A stretch of 60,000 bases of DNA from Takakia lepidozioides (lineage: Eukaryota > Streptophyta > Takakiopsida > Takakiales > Takakiaceae), in assembly GCA_030704615.1 (NCBI GenBank), contig CM060733.1:17920001-17980000 (forward strand), in the 5' to 3' direction. Of the stretch, positions 35,769 through 46,640 are shown piece by piece. The notes beneath the pieces are model-generated. The model saw nothing but the letters and a program-made list of their open reading frames with translations. It made no database searches and had not been told where the DNA came from. Every line of letters starts with the position of its first letter. The first letter of the stretch is position 1. Position numbers and translations under genes: made by a program.

Positions 35769-38561
35769 TTGAGGGCTTACATGAACTGCTTTGCCTTCAG
35801 TTTGAAGGACTTGGGAGCACTGAAGGGTCAAGAGATTCGCATTAAATTGGCCACTGACATGCCAATCTTTTGGAGACCCTATAGATATAGTGACATGGAG
35901 AGGTCCTTGTTTCAGATGAGGACTCAGGATCTTTGGGAGGCTGGTTTGGTGGAGCTATCTGGTGGAGAGTATGCTTCAGCCACAGTGATATCAGCCAAGA
36001 AGGATGTCTATGGCAATTGGACGGAGAGACGTATGTGCGGTGATTATCGGCCTGTAAATCGTCAGACCAAGTCCGATAGGTATGTCATGCCGACACCAGA
36101 GGAGATCTTTGATGCCATTGGACATGTCAAGGTCTTTAGCACTTTGGATTTACGATCCGGATATCACTAGTTGCCGATCAAGAAGGCGGATAAGCAGAAG
36201 ACGACATTTTGGGGGATCAATGAGCACGGGAAGGACTGCCTATACCAGTGGCGGTTCTTACCATTTGGGCTTAAGAACGCTCCTGCAGAGTTTCAGAGAG
36301 TCATGGACAGGATTCTAGCAGGGGTGGTGTTTGCTCGGTGCTATATAGATGACATCATCATCTTTAGTGCTACGGTGGAGGAGCATGAGAGACACCTTCA
36401 AGTGGTATTTGAGCGCTTGAGGGCGCACGGATTGAAGTTACATCCGGGGAAGTGCAAGTTTTTCCACAACCAAATTGAGTATCTGGGTCACATGATATAT
36501 CCTGGAGGATTGGGGATACAACAGACTAAGGTAGAGGCCATTGCACAGATTCCACGCCCCATGGATGTGAGCCGAGTTCGAGCTTTCATGGGGTTGGCAA
36601 ACTATTATTGACGGTTTGTCAAGGGATTTAGTGCCATTGCAAAAGCTCTAGCCAAGCTGACCAAGGTGGACCAGGAGTAGCAGTGGGAAGATGAACAAGA
36701 ACAAGCTTTTCAAGAGCTCAAGGTGAGGTTGACCTCGGCGCCCATTTTGAGATGACCTATCAGGGGGCGTCCTTTTCAGCTGCATACAGATTGGAGCATG
36801 CTGGGGCTTGGAGCGGTGCTCACACAGGTGGATGATGAGGGAAGAGAGTTTGTAGTGGCTTATGCTAGCCGCTCGAACAACGTTGCAGAGGCTAAGTATA
36901 GCTCATATGAGGGAGAGTGCTTGGCTACAGTGTGGGCCGTGGCACATTTCAGGTGCAATCTATACGGCAATCTCTTTACCCTTGTCACGGATCACTAGCC
37001 ACTCAAGTGGTTGATGGAGTTAGACAAGCTTACGGGGAAACTTGCACGATGGGCACTCATACTTCAAGAGTATGACTTTTAGGTTGTGCATCAACCGGGT
37101 TTGGTCAATCGGGATGCGGATGGGTTGAGTCGCAATCCATGCACGAGCCAGCATGATGACATTGGAGCTCGGTGGCATGGCGAGACGGACGAGGAGATGG
37201 TGCCCGGATGGCATGCATCTGCATTTCTATGTATCTTGGCAGCGGAAGGCCAGGTTGGACCTACAATAGGGATGACTGTAGACCGAGTGTCTGAGGACCC
37301 TGAGGCCAGCAATGAGCAAGGTGACACCAAAGATATACATGAGGATTCAGCTGTGTCGGACTATCTCCGCACTGGAGACACGGCAGCCACTGTGACTGCC
37401 AAGGAGAGGGATCGGATCCTACAACGAGCCAAAAGGTTCAAGTGGGAGGGGACACACCTGCTCCGAGTGTGGGAGGATGGTCGAGTGAGGATTGTACCTC
37501 ACCCAACACAACGGGCACGGTTAGTGCGGCATGCCCATGAGGAGTTGGGGTATTTTGGGGTGCGACGCACTCATAGTCTACTGCAGGGGCAGTATTGGTG
37601 GCATGGTATGCACACAGAGGTGCAACAATTTGTGGCTAGGTGCATGGTGTGTGACAGGGTGCGTGCTTCATTCAACGCTCCTACACCACAATTGCACCCT
37701 CTTCCGATTATGGGATTGGGCTACAGGTGGAGTCTTGACTTCGCAGGGCCGTTGCCACTGACCATGCGCCACAACAAGTACGTGTTGGTGATGGTGGAGC
37801 ACTTCTTCAAGTGGATCGAGTTGGTTCCATTGCCTGATAAGGCTAGTGAGGGAGCTGCGTATGCATTTTTGGATCGTGTACTTAACCGATTCGGTGCTCC
37901 AGCTGAGGTACTCACGGATCAAGGGAGAGAGTTCTTGGGGGAGTTTCAGGCGTTGTGTGACAAGGCCTTGATAGACCACTGCACCACTTCTCGAGATCAT
38001 CCTGAGGCCGATGGCTTGGCAGAGACAGTTGTGCAAACGGTTAAGAGAGGATTGCGCAAGTATGGTTTGCAGAAGGGGCACCTAGGAGATTAGGACCTTC
38101 AGCTACCTTGGTTGGCCATGGGCTACAGGTTTAGCAAGCAAGCATCACTTGCCTCGTTCTCACCTTATTTCCTTCTCTTTGGCCGAGAGCCAGACTTGCC
38201 TACATCTATTCGTAGGGAGGCTGCAATAGTCCTCAATCTTGACGATCCAGACGTGTGGGCACGTGCATGTGGTCAACGCGCGGAGTTGTTTAAGAAAGTC
38301 ATGCCCATGGCTTTCGAGAATCTTGGCATTGCACAACATCGTGATACGTTGAGGTATGCTACCATACGTGGTGGGGGCTATCGTCCTGGGGTTTGGAGAT
38401 TTCACCCTGGTGACTATGTTTATCTGTAGCAAACTGCTCCAACGACCCTGGATGTGACTGCAGGACGTGTTATTTTGAGGATTCGAGAGGTATTGCCCTC
38501 AGGCGTCTTGATCTTGGAGGGTCGGGATGGCATGACTTGGAAGGACCATGTGCGTAATTGA
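35769..38561 (+). pseudogene. Gypsy reverse transcriptase, RNase H and integrase
   Basis: One continuous frame of about 930 codons. RT: MCGDYRPVNRQTK, FSTLDLRSGYH, LPFGLKNAPAEF, and the catalytic YIDD at 36342-36353. RNase H: LHTDWSMLGLGAVL, YSSYEGECLATVWA, TDH. Integrase: a His/Cys finger (HAHEELGYFG to CMVCDR), DDE residues in SLDFAGPLP, TDQGREF and EADGLAE, and a C-terminal RFHPGDYVYL segment. In-frame stops are TAG at 36168, 36678, 36996, 37080, 38091 and 38427 and TGA at 36609 and 36753, then TGA at 38559. No frameshift is seen to 38561. Domain order RT-RH-IN is Ty3/gypsy. Confidence 0.93.
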
Positions 38562-38780
38562 GCGCCATGTCACCTTCCGAATGTCGATGGCAGGATTGAC
38601 CCAAACCTGGCAGTGGTACTTGCAAGTTTGAGGTGTATGTTGTGTGGGTCTGCTAGAGGGGCAGCCACCATGCTGGTGTGTGATCAATGCTCTAGAGGTT
38701 GGCATAATGGGATGCTTGACTCCACCTCTTGAGATGGTTCCTAATGGGGATTGGTTATATCTGCATTGCATTGGATAGTG
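38562..38780 (+). pseudogene. C-terminal PHD finger of the pol protein
   Basis: Directly after the integrase C-terminus the same frame encodes CMLCGSARGAATMLVCDQC, then RGWHNG (CX2CX9CX2CX4H). A one-base frame change at about 38711 continues as CLTPPLEMVPNGDWLYLHC. This is the PHD pattern, including the invariant GDW before the last pair, with Tyr at the seventh ligand position and Cys at the eighth. PHD fingers typically bind histone H3 tails. Here one would take the place often held by a chromodomain and could direct integration. The ligand loss fits a single G-to-A change. Confidence 0.82.
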
Positions 38781-39020
38781 GGAGTGGATACAACCATGGA
38801 ATGCTAACAAGAAATGCAAGGCCAAGTTACTAGGAAACCAACACACGAGATCCTGGCTCAAGTTCACAGATTGCAAGACGGCGACTAACGATGGGGCTGC
38901 TCTTGTACCCGGCCACTTGTCTATAGAGTTTGAGTACAATAGGGACAGTGATAGAGGACTTAGTACGGCTGTGGCTATTACATCTTGTAGCTATCTGGAG
39001 TTAGAGGGACCTAACCACCA

Positions 39021-39033
39021 GCTAGGGGGGCGA
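39021..39033 (+). promoter_or_regulatory. Polypurine tract
   Basis: GCTAGGGGGGCGA lies just before TTGTGGCAGAC, where a TG that could start the 3' LTR is found at 39036. The run of six G is the only strong purine tract near the 3' end. It would prime plus-strand synthesis. Confidence 0.6.
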
Positions 39034-39562
39034 TTGTGGCAGACTACTTTATTGTGCATATATGTGTGGTGTGGTTTGGACAACGATGTAGCTGTGTAGC
39101 GATACGTATGCGCACGACAGCTGTCAAGTTAAATAAACACAGTGTGAAACTAACTAGAATAAATCTAGTTATTTGTATTTAACACTTGGAATTAGTTCAA
39201 GTGTTAAGTCAAGTGTCAAGTTTAGCTTGACACCTGAACCATCTTATCTTCACGAGCTCGTCAGTTGTGCGGCTCATCTCTCTCGAGTTGAGCCTGCACG
39301 ACCGAGCTGCCTCGTTGCTTAGCATCTGAGAGTACTTATGGAGGGAGAGTAGGATGTTGTGGGGTGGAGTCCCTATAGCTTGGGGTGCCCCTGGCTCGAC
39401 TCTTATTTTAACGAGTGATTGTATTGTATTTCGTGTTTTTGTGTCAACAGACAGTGTGAGTTTAGTTTTCATTTCATTGTGGCAGACTACTTTATTGTGC
39501 ATATATGTGTGGTGTGGTTTGGACAACGATGTAGTTGTGTAGCGATACGTATGCGCATGACA
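39033..39562 (+). repeat. 3' end of the gypsy element: repeat A, LTR segment B, repeat A'
   Basis: An 86-bp sequence starting ATTGTGGCAGACTAC (39033-39118) is followed by the 355-bp segment shared with the 5' end (39122-39476), then by a second copy of the 86-bp sequence (39476-39562) that ends GCGCATGACA. The two 86-bp copies differ at two positions, both transitions. Host LINE sequence resumes right after. The 5' end of the element has the 355-bp segment without the 86-bp sequence. Confidence 0.8.
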
Positions 39563-40525
39563 ACAAACTTCCAAAGGAATCCAGAGATCTTAGCTGCTCT
39601 ATTCTTCCGCCACACATCTTTCCAGACAACAGACCAGTTAGCAGGCAAGATAGGCACATGCGCCCATTTTAAATTCCACTTGGCATTGAAAACAACAGGC
39701 AGTCCAAAGAGAGTGTAACTCAGCTTAACCGAATACGCAAAGAATAGCTTGTATAAGGAGACATCCAAGCCATTCTGCCAGGTCGGATTGAAGGAGCTGC
39801 AGAGAAGTAGAAAGAAATCAGGTAAAATAATCATCATAATGAAGGATGTTGGCTGGCGGGATGGGGCTACACTAACCAATGTTCCTGCAGAAAACACGAA
39901 TAGCATACAGGCTAGTCTCATAAGCAGAAGAAAAACAGGGCCTGAGGAGAGTACCATCCAAAGACACATTGAACTTCCACCCAATAAAGGAATTCGAGGA
40001 ACGAGAGATGGCATAGAAGGCAAATGGAACGGAGCCCGAACCCGATGACTCCAGATCAGAACCTCCCATCCAAACCGAGAGAGAACGCAGGGCAGCAGGG
40101 AAGGAGCAGATGTTAGACCAGCGAGATGGGATCTGATTTCACAGTAAGTTGCCAGGCAGTGGCTCTTCTTGATGAGAGAGAAGCGGAAACAAGATCGCAG
40201 GGCAGAAAGGTTCCAAAGTCCTATATATGATAGAAGTGCGAGACCACGGCCTGCTCCCAGTTGGCCCATCTCTTAGAGCAAGTCAGAAGATCCCCAGAGT
40301 CCACATTGTAATTCCCAAATCAGGGTTGCTGCCCAGTTGCTGAAGGACCTCCTCCACTGTCGAAGGTGTGGATTGGAAAAGCAAAGGTCGCATACGAAGC
40401 CAGGCAGTCAAAATTGACTGCCAAATTTTGGAACCCAAAGGCTTAGCTCTGGAGGTTCTGGCACCCTACACGATCCATCTTAGAGACTGAGGCCAGACAC
40501 CAGACGAAGGGGTGGCATCAAGCAC

Positions 40526-41455
40526 GTGCACTACAGGAAAAAGGGAGGGTTGCGACGCCTACCCCCCGTGGCCCCTCTCCCATGCGACGCCCTGGGTGTC
40601 GCAACAATACTCCAAAATCCACTTTTATGTGGATTTTGGCCAAGTCCTTGATTGCGACGCCTGAGGCGTCGCTGGACAATTTTTTATTTATTTTTAAATA
40701 TCGCAGCCCAGCTGCGACATCCTAGGCGTCGCATCACAAAAAAAAAAAAAAAAAAAAAAAAAAACTTCGCATTTTTAATGCGACGCCCTGGGTGTCACAA
40801 AAATGTCGCATCAAGCACCCCAGGAGGGAAATTAAAAAATTAAAAAATTAATTATTATTTTAAAAAAAATCGCATTTTAATGCGACGCCTTGGATCAAGT
40901 CATTTTTTAGCAACGCCTAGGGCGTCGCATTTGAGTTTTTTTTTGTTCATAAGTCATTTGTAGCGACGCCTCATTTCTAGCGTCGCTACAAATGACTTGA
41001 TCATTTTTTGGTTTCTAGAGTAGAGGGTGCAGGAAAAGCGACGTCTCTGGCGTCACTTACATTTGAGCGACGCGAGGAGTGTCGCTTTGAGGTCGCGACG
41101 AGCAACGCTCGCATCAACTACCTTATGTATAATTAAAGCATGAGTTTGTGTGTAAGTTTGGTAAGTGATATGTTGGTTAGTATGAAGTGTTTTACTATGT
41201 GTATAATCTAGAGGTTTTGAGTTCAAATTTGTCTAGCAATATGTTGAATAATCAATATGTGTCGTATGTTGAAGGGTTAGGTTTCACACTACATGGCTAA
41301 TGTGTGTCTCGCCATTTTTTGAACCATGCACAATCCCGTTTTTTTTTTAAACCATGTGGATCCCGCCATTTTTTAAAATTCAAAATTCAAAAAAACCGCA
41401 AATGCGACGCCCGGGGCATCGCTCCCAAACAGCAACCCCTAGGGCGTCGCATTTT

Positions 41456-41488
<33 letters not shown>

Positions 41489-41673
41489 GGTGCCTGTATG
41501 ACCATTATGCAACGTCCGGAGCGTCACATTAAGTCTTACATTCTGCGACGTCACCATAGCGATGCATCAGGCGTCGCAGATTTGCGATTTCCGCGGAGCC
41601 GGAAAATCGCCATTAGTGACGCCAGGGGCGTCACTAGAGCGTCGTTAACCCCCCCCCAAATGGTGTAGTGGTG
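40526..41673. mobile_element. Non-autonomous CACTA element with 3-bp target duplication
   Basis: The element is 40529-41670 (1142 bp). It begins CACTACAGGAAAA and ends TTTGG-type sequence TGGTGTAGTG, the CACTA terminal motif inverted. GTG occurs on both sides (40526-40528 and 41671-41673), the 3-bp duplication typical of CACTA transposons. Inside are about 15 palindromes of the form GCGACGCC...GGCGTCGC, evenly spread, with poly-A and poly-T runs. It has no transposase frame. Such subterminal repeats in CACTA elements are transposase-binding sites in known cases (En/Spm). Confidence 0.92.
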
Positions 41674-43239
41674 ATTCCTAACCAAAACTTCAAGTGACGA
41701 GAGATTAGTTAGCATTCTAGGGATCTACTTAGCAAGAAGGAAGATAACATGCGCTAGAGGGTCAATAATACCTAACCCCCCATCCTTCTTCTTTTGAGTG
41801 ATCTGTTCCCAACTGACTAAGGCTCTCCTGGAGGGGGAGGCTGGGGTAGCCCCCCAGATAAAGTTCCTAACTAGGGACTTTATTTGATTGATAATCGAGG
41901 AGCCCGCGGACCACACTGAGGTTGTAAACCAAATAGAGGCCAATAGAACTAGATTAGCGACAAGAGTTCTTTCCACTCCAATAGCTTAGCTTCCTTTTGA
42001 GTTTGAGGATGATAGCCTCATAATGAAGTTGATCTAAAATCCCATGGCCAATCATATGACTCAAAATATTATGAGCTTGCCCATCTTGGAGCCATCGGAG
42101 CCCCAGATCTTGACCCCACGGAGCAGAGTGAGAAGCGGAGGCCAGAGATTTGATCTTCAAGAGGATTGCAACTGTTCTTTCCAAATAAACCTCAAGTCCA
42201 GAGGCAGAATAGAACAAATTGAGAGCTTGAAGAGCAGCAGCTACGTTGCAAGATGAGGAGTTACCAATAAGAAACACAGTGTCATCTGCGTACATAAAAG
42301 CCTTAATGCTGGAGGGGGAGGGCAACGAACGGGGGATTTTCAAACCTTGAATAGTCGAGTTAGATTGAAGCAAGTGACCAAGAGCATTAGCTGCCAAAAG
42401 GAAGAGAAAAGGTGCCAAATTGGGCTTGCTAGAGGCCGAAGAAATGAGGATTTTGACCCAAGAAAGGAAAAAAACGAGCCAAACCCAATTTAGCTATGAC
42501 ACCCAAAAGGAAAGCATTCTCAAAATCCAACATAAGTAAGGCAAGGGGTTGATCCGTCTCGTAAGCGTGATGCAAGGCCTCAATGGAAAGGAGATGTTAT
42601 CAAGCTGAATCAACATAATTTTTATGAACCCTGTCTAATCAGGACGAACAAGCTTGCGGAGAAGAGGTTGAAGCCTCATCGCCAGAGATTTAGCTATGAT
42701 CTTATAAGTGGAAGAAGAGTAATAGGCCTATAATTGGTGATGAGATCTCGATCACCTTTTTTGAAGATAAGCACAATAACACCTTGGGACACCTGATAGG
42801 GCATAATTCCTTTAGCCGTGACATCATTAGCCATATGCAGAAAATCCTCCCCAACATGCTCCCATAACGATTTAATAAAACTCATCAGGAAGCCCATCCA
42901 GACCCGGGGATTTAAGGGAGGCGAGAGCCTCAGTGGCTTCCATCAATTCCAAGGCAGTGAAAGGAGCATAAAGAGACTAGCAATCTTCTTTGGAAAGAAT
43001 ACTGGGAGAGAATCCAGTACAGGAGACATATTGGATGACGAATTAGCAGAGATAGACGGAGGGGAAAAAATATCCGAAAAGTAGGAAGCGGCGAGGGAGG
43101 CCAACAATTTTGGATTAGTTTGGGGAACATTTATCCGGTCCAGCAGGGAACAGATGGATGTATCTGCTCGTCGTTGTTTCGCCTTATGGAAAAAGTAAGT
43201 AGTCATCTTTTCGCCTTGTAATTAGGACCAATTCACACC

Positions 43240-43540
43240 AATGGTTTTTTTTTCAAATTTGGAAAAGAACAAGAGTGGCTACTGATTTTTGCAAGAAATA
43301 GCCATATTTTCTGTCCATCCACTGAAATTTGGATAGAATCATCCACCTCTGTACTTTCATCCATGTATATCATCCGTATTTGGCGAATTCATCCTAGATT
43401 TATAATGTTATTTGGAGAAGTTTGGCGATTTCATCCATGAGAAAACATGGAATTTACGGCATAATATTTTATTTTATTTTTGAGGTCGAAAAAGTGCAAA
43501 ATTTCGCAAGAAATAAAACCACTGGTTCACACCTGCCTTT
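43240..43540. mobile_element. Small inverted-repeat element (MITE-like) in the LINE
   Basis: About 300 bp bounded by CCAATGGTTTT at the left and AAAACCACTGG at the right, with TTCACA or TTCACACC repeated at both flanks as target duplication. The LINE coding frame is interrupted within a KAGVNW-like segment. It contains AAGTTTGGCGATTTCATCC, also found inverted at about 47060-47150, so the family is present at least twice here. Target duplication length cannot be fixed between 6 and 8 bp. Confidence 0.65.
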
Positions 43541-43690
43541 CATTTTAAGTTTAGCTCATAATTAGTAGCCCAAAGCTCACACAGCTCCCTCCTAGCAGAA
43601 TGGAAAGATTGTATGGTGACTGGCCCAACCAAGTTGGATTCAATTTTCCATTGACAATGAGCAATGCATTTAAGCAACTATTCTCATTTG

Positions 43691-45113
43691 GCTACTAACC
43701 AAAAAATAGCGATTCAATTTTTTTCAGGTAATAATCTTTAACCTATATAATAATCATTTATCATTTATTGGCCCGGCCTTTCTAAGGCAGGACTACGCAA
43801 AGGGTTCAGCTGCTTAATGCTACTTTAGCGCCGATACTTTCGATTACACTTCCAATTCGATCGAGACAGTTGCCACCAGAATATTCTGTCCGTATTTTTA
43901 ATGAATGACATCCCCTGGATAAATAGTTCAAGGTCATAACCAGTTTGTTTGGTCTTTAGGTCTGGAGTTCAACTTCTATGGATTACCCTACGTGCTACCT
44001 GGGTGATTCAGGGCTCAAATCCTGTTACCGCAATATTTATTGATAAACACGGTGTGATCTTCTAGATTTTTACTATCTATTCATAATTACGAGAGGGCAG
44101 GGCTTGCATGAATTGCATGCATTTGTTTAGTAATATCAACGATATGTTACTCCTACAGATATTGATGCCACAAAAAAAGAAAAACGAAATAAAGATGCCA
44201 CGTAACAGACCAACATATCTTGGTCCCTAAATGCATATTAAATACTAAAGTTGGTGGGTGTGTGTGGAAGGCCTTGGACCAAGACCAAGAAAATTTAAAT
44301 GAGATGTGTCACTTTCTATCACCTTCATCTTTCCTACTTGACATTCGAAATTGATTCTAACTTACGTTTGCACTAAATTTATTTGAGAAAAATAGACTTC
44401 AATGTTTCCATATTTGGTCTAGGGTCCAAGAATTGGTCCTCCAACCTTTCTTGGTCCCTAGGCCAACAATCTCCCCCTACAATCAAACCGTAATCTTGCT
44501 ATGTCATTCGGTCTTCGTCTGTAGGGTAAAAGCCAATATGACAAAGAACAAAATAACTAGAACATGAGGCCATGAGGCTTACATCTTTGTAGATCGGGTA
44601 ACACCTAGACCAGCCACCAAAGGCAAGCTTTAAAGCATCTACCAAATTGAAGGCATGCTTCAGGAGAAAAAATAATAGCTAAGACTAATGATAGAGTGTT
44701 CCAAGACTAAGCTGCAGCCTACCTCGAAGCCTAAAAACCAGAGCCAAACTGAAAGCTTAGGGGGAACTGAAGCTATTCCAGAAGCTAACAGAAGATCAAG
44801 CTACCATCCTTGCAACCTACTGAGTTGAATAAGAAGGAGAGTAATAAGAACTCAGTTTGGGAGATCGAGTTTGAGTGCTTAGCAAGAAAGCTTCCACCAA
44901 AGCAAGGTAAACATCAGCAAAAATAAAGGGAAGCAAGCCTCTTAAAATGGCTTGCCAAAAAAATAAAGGCATAACCGAGATCAACCAAAGTCAATTAGAT
45001 GCTTAAAAGTTCAAGTGAGCTCTAGCATTTGATTCCCGACTTTTGTGGTGTTGCCAATTGGCATCCTGCTCTTCCACCTCCGTAGGAAAAGCCCAATGGT
45101 TGGGGAGTCACTA
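43691..45113 (-). mobile_element. Copia 3' region: polypurine tract and LTR start
   Basis: On the minus strand TAGGGGGAGAT (44479-44469) is followed by TGTTGGCCTAGG (from 44468), the usual polypurine tract and LTR start of plant copia elements. The LTR would extend to lower coordinates, perhaps to about 44100, but its end was not identified. The rest of this stretch holds no recognised gene; no copia coding domain was seen upstream (44480-45113). Confidence 0.55.
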
Positions 45114-46136
45114 CACTACAACACCACTTTTTACACCTGCAGGTGTAAAAAAAGCCACCTGCTCACACTCCCCTGGATGTAAGGTAAATCGTGTCGAGAT
45201 TCCGCCACCCTGTAGAAAAAGCCAGTGGTGTCGAAAAAGCCATCTTATACCCATCTACACCTTGACGTGGCGCTCGGCCTGTCTGGTTTTTTTGACATGG
45301 TTTTTTTTACACCCGTTTTGACTGATTTTTCTTACGTCCGTTTCGACTAGATTTTTTGACGGCTAATCTTACACCCTGCTTGACAATGTGGCGAATTCAA
45401 AATCCAAATTCAAAATCAAATTCAAATTTTAAAGTTTAAATTTTGGCGGTTTAAAATTATGCGTTGACCGTTGACCATTAACCGTTGACCCCGCCCCATC
45501 CCAGGTCAACGGTTGACCGCACACCATCCCACACATTACTACACAATACACACTTGAATCTAAGACCTCCTCATTATAACATCACTAAGTCACTATACAT
45601 TAACCAACACACTTATTACATATACATGCACAACATAAGTGGTTTGATTGTATATAAACATAACAAACTTTGCCCTACCAATGTGGCATAATCCACACTA
45701 GTGTAAAATAAGCCCAGTAACCTTTCTCACACCATGTCTAGTCAGCATGCCACCTCTGAGTTCCTTAATCGACGTGTACTACCAATGTGACATAATTTAT
45801 ACTAGTGTAAAATAAGCCCAGTAACATTTCTCACACCATGTATAGTCAGTATGCCACATTATATAGTTCCACCCCATTGTGTGGATTAACTTATACTATA
45901 TGGCTCATTCTCACATCGGTGTGAGATAAGCCTTGTACATTGTTGGACATCTTCTCGGTAAAAAACCGTTGACCACAGAAGGTGTAAGCTTGTTGTAGAC
46001 TAATCTACACGAAACGGCTTTTCTTACACTGACTCATTCTACACCATCGAATTTTTACAGGGGTGTAAAATTTTGTGTAAGAAAAGCCAGGTGTGAACTA
46101 CATTTGTTGTAAAAAAAGCCAGGATCTCTTGTAGTG
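45114..46136. mobile_element. Second CACTA-type element
   Basis: Begins CACTACAACACCAC at 45114 and ends GGATCTCTTGTAGTG at 46136. Flanking triplets are CTA and CCA, a target duplication with one mismatch. Internally it has repeats of GGTGTAAAAAAAGCC and its complement (TTTTTACACC) near both ends. Two near-identical blocks in the middle share AGCCCAGTAAC-TTTCTCACACC (about 45705 and 45820). No transposase frame was found. Confidence 0.75.
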
Positions 46137-46261
46137 CCAGTTGACTTGACTGGAGGTCCGGATGCCCAGTGAACTTTGCCCCTATCTTTGACATAGAAGT
46201 CTTGATTTCTCCCATTCGACATCGAACTGCTAGAGAAGGGAATGTGAACTGTGACCAACAG

Positions 46262-46640
46262 CATCCCCTACATTTTGCGACCCTCTACGAATAGGTCAAA
46301 AAAGATAGAGACTAAGCAAGCTTTGGAACATAAGGACTTTTAGTCAAATATGAAAGCACAGCGAGCTTTCCAGATGTGTCAAACTTGACAAGATGGCCAG
46401 AATGACAAGGATGAGGTGTTGAGAAGAGTAAGCAGATGGTCCCTACAATCAAAAGAGTGCCAAGCCACATACAAATAATGTATTTTGGACCAAATGAAGT
46501 AAATAAGGGACATGCTAGAAAACAATGCAAATATGTTTCAATATTCCCATAGGAACATGACATGCAGATTTTGTCAAGAGGTAATTGAGAGTATATACCA
46601 GTGTTGGACAGGAATATAAGGTCAGGCCGGTGTATCAACC
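46262..46640 (-). pseudogene. LINE ORF2 C-terminal fragment
   Basis: The minus-strand frame 46638-46312 encodes a zf-RVT-like segment (LDKICMSCSYGNIETYLHC, then FLACPLFTSFG), matching the C-terminal Cys/His region of the other LINEs in the window. Only this part remains. It is cut by the CACTA element on its 3' side. Confidence 0.65.

Larger units (their letters stand above)
27275..39562 (+). mobile_element. Ty3/gypsy retrotransposon carrying a DNMT3-like methyltransferase and a PHD finger
   Basis: A 12.3-kb LTR retrotransposon inserted in a minus-strand LINE. Related terminal segments lie at 27275-27619 and 39122-39476, about 96-97% alike. Coding order is unknown ORF (30151-31151), gag with zinc knuckles (31656-32897), protease (33555-34028), cytosine methyltransferase (34390-35400), RT-RNase H-integrase (35769-38561), PHD finger (38633-38772), then a polypurine tract (39021-39033). 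The integrase after RT/RNase H makes it Ty3/gypsy. Most breaks are transition-type stops. A clear primer-binding site was not found after the 5' LTR. Confidence 0.88.
39563..43690 (-). mobile_element. Second LINE, main body (ORF2), minus strand
   Basis: Read from 43690 downward. The endonuclease/RT linker (KMTTYFFHKAKQRRAD near 43200) is followed by RT blocks KGDRDLITNYRPITLL and MYADDTVFLIG (catalytic YADD at 42281-42292), RNFIWGATP and RRALVSWEQ. Then comes a long C-terminal region to FGWEVLIW (about 40069) and KISGFLWKF at 39563. It continues at 27262-26172. Interruptions: a CACTA element at 40529-41670, an inverted-repeat element at about 43240-43540, the gypsy element at its 3' side, and several frameshifts. 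Coding is continuous across the CACTA site. Confidence 0.85.

Noticed and set aside
46610-46640. CAGTGTTGG as a hAT terminus
   Set aside because: It lies within the LINE coding frame and no matching inverted end was found downstream.
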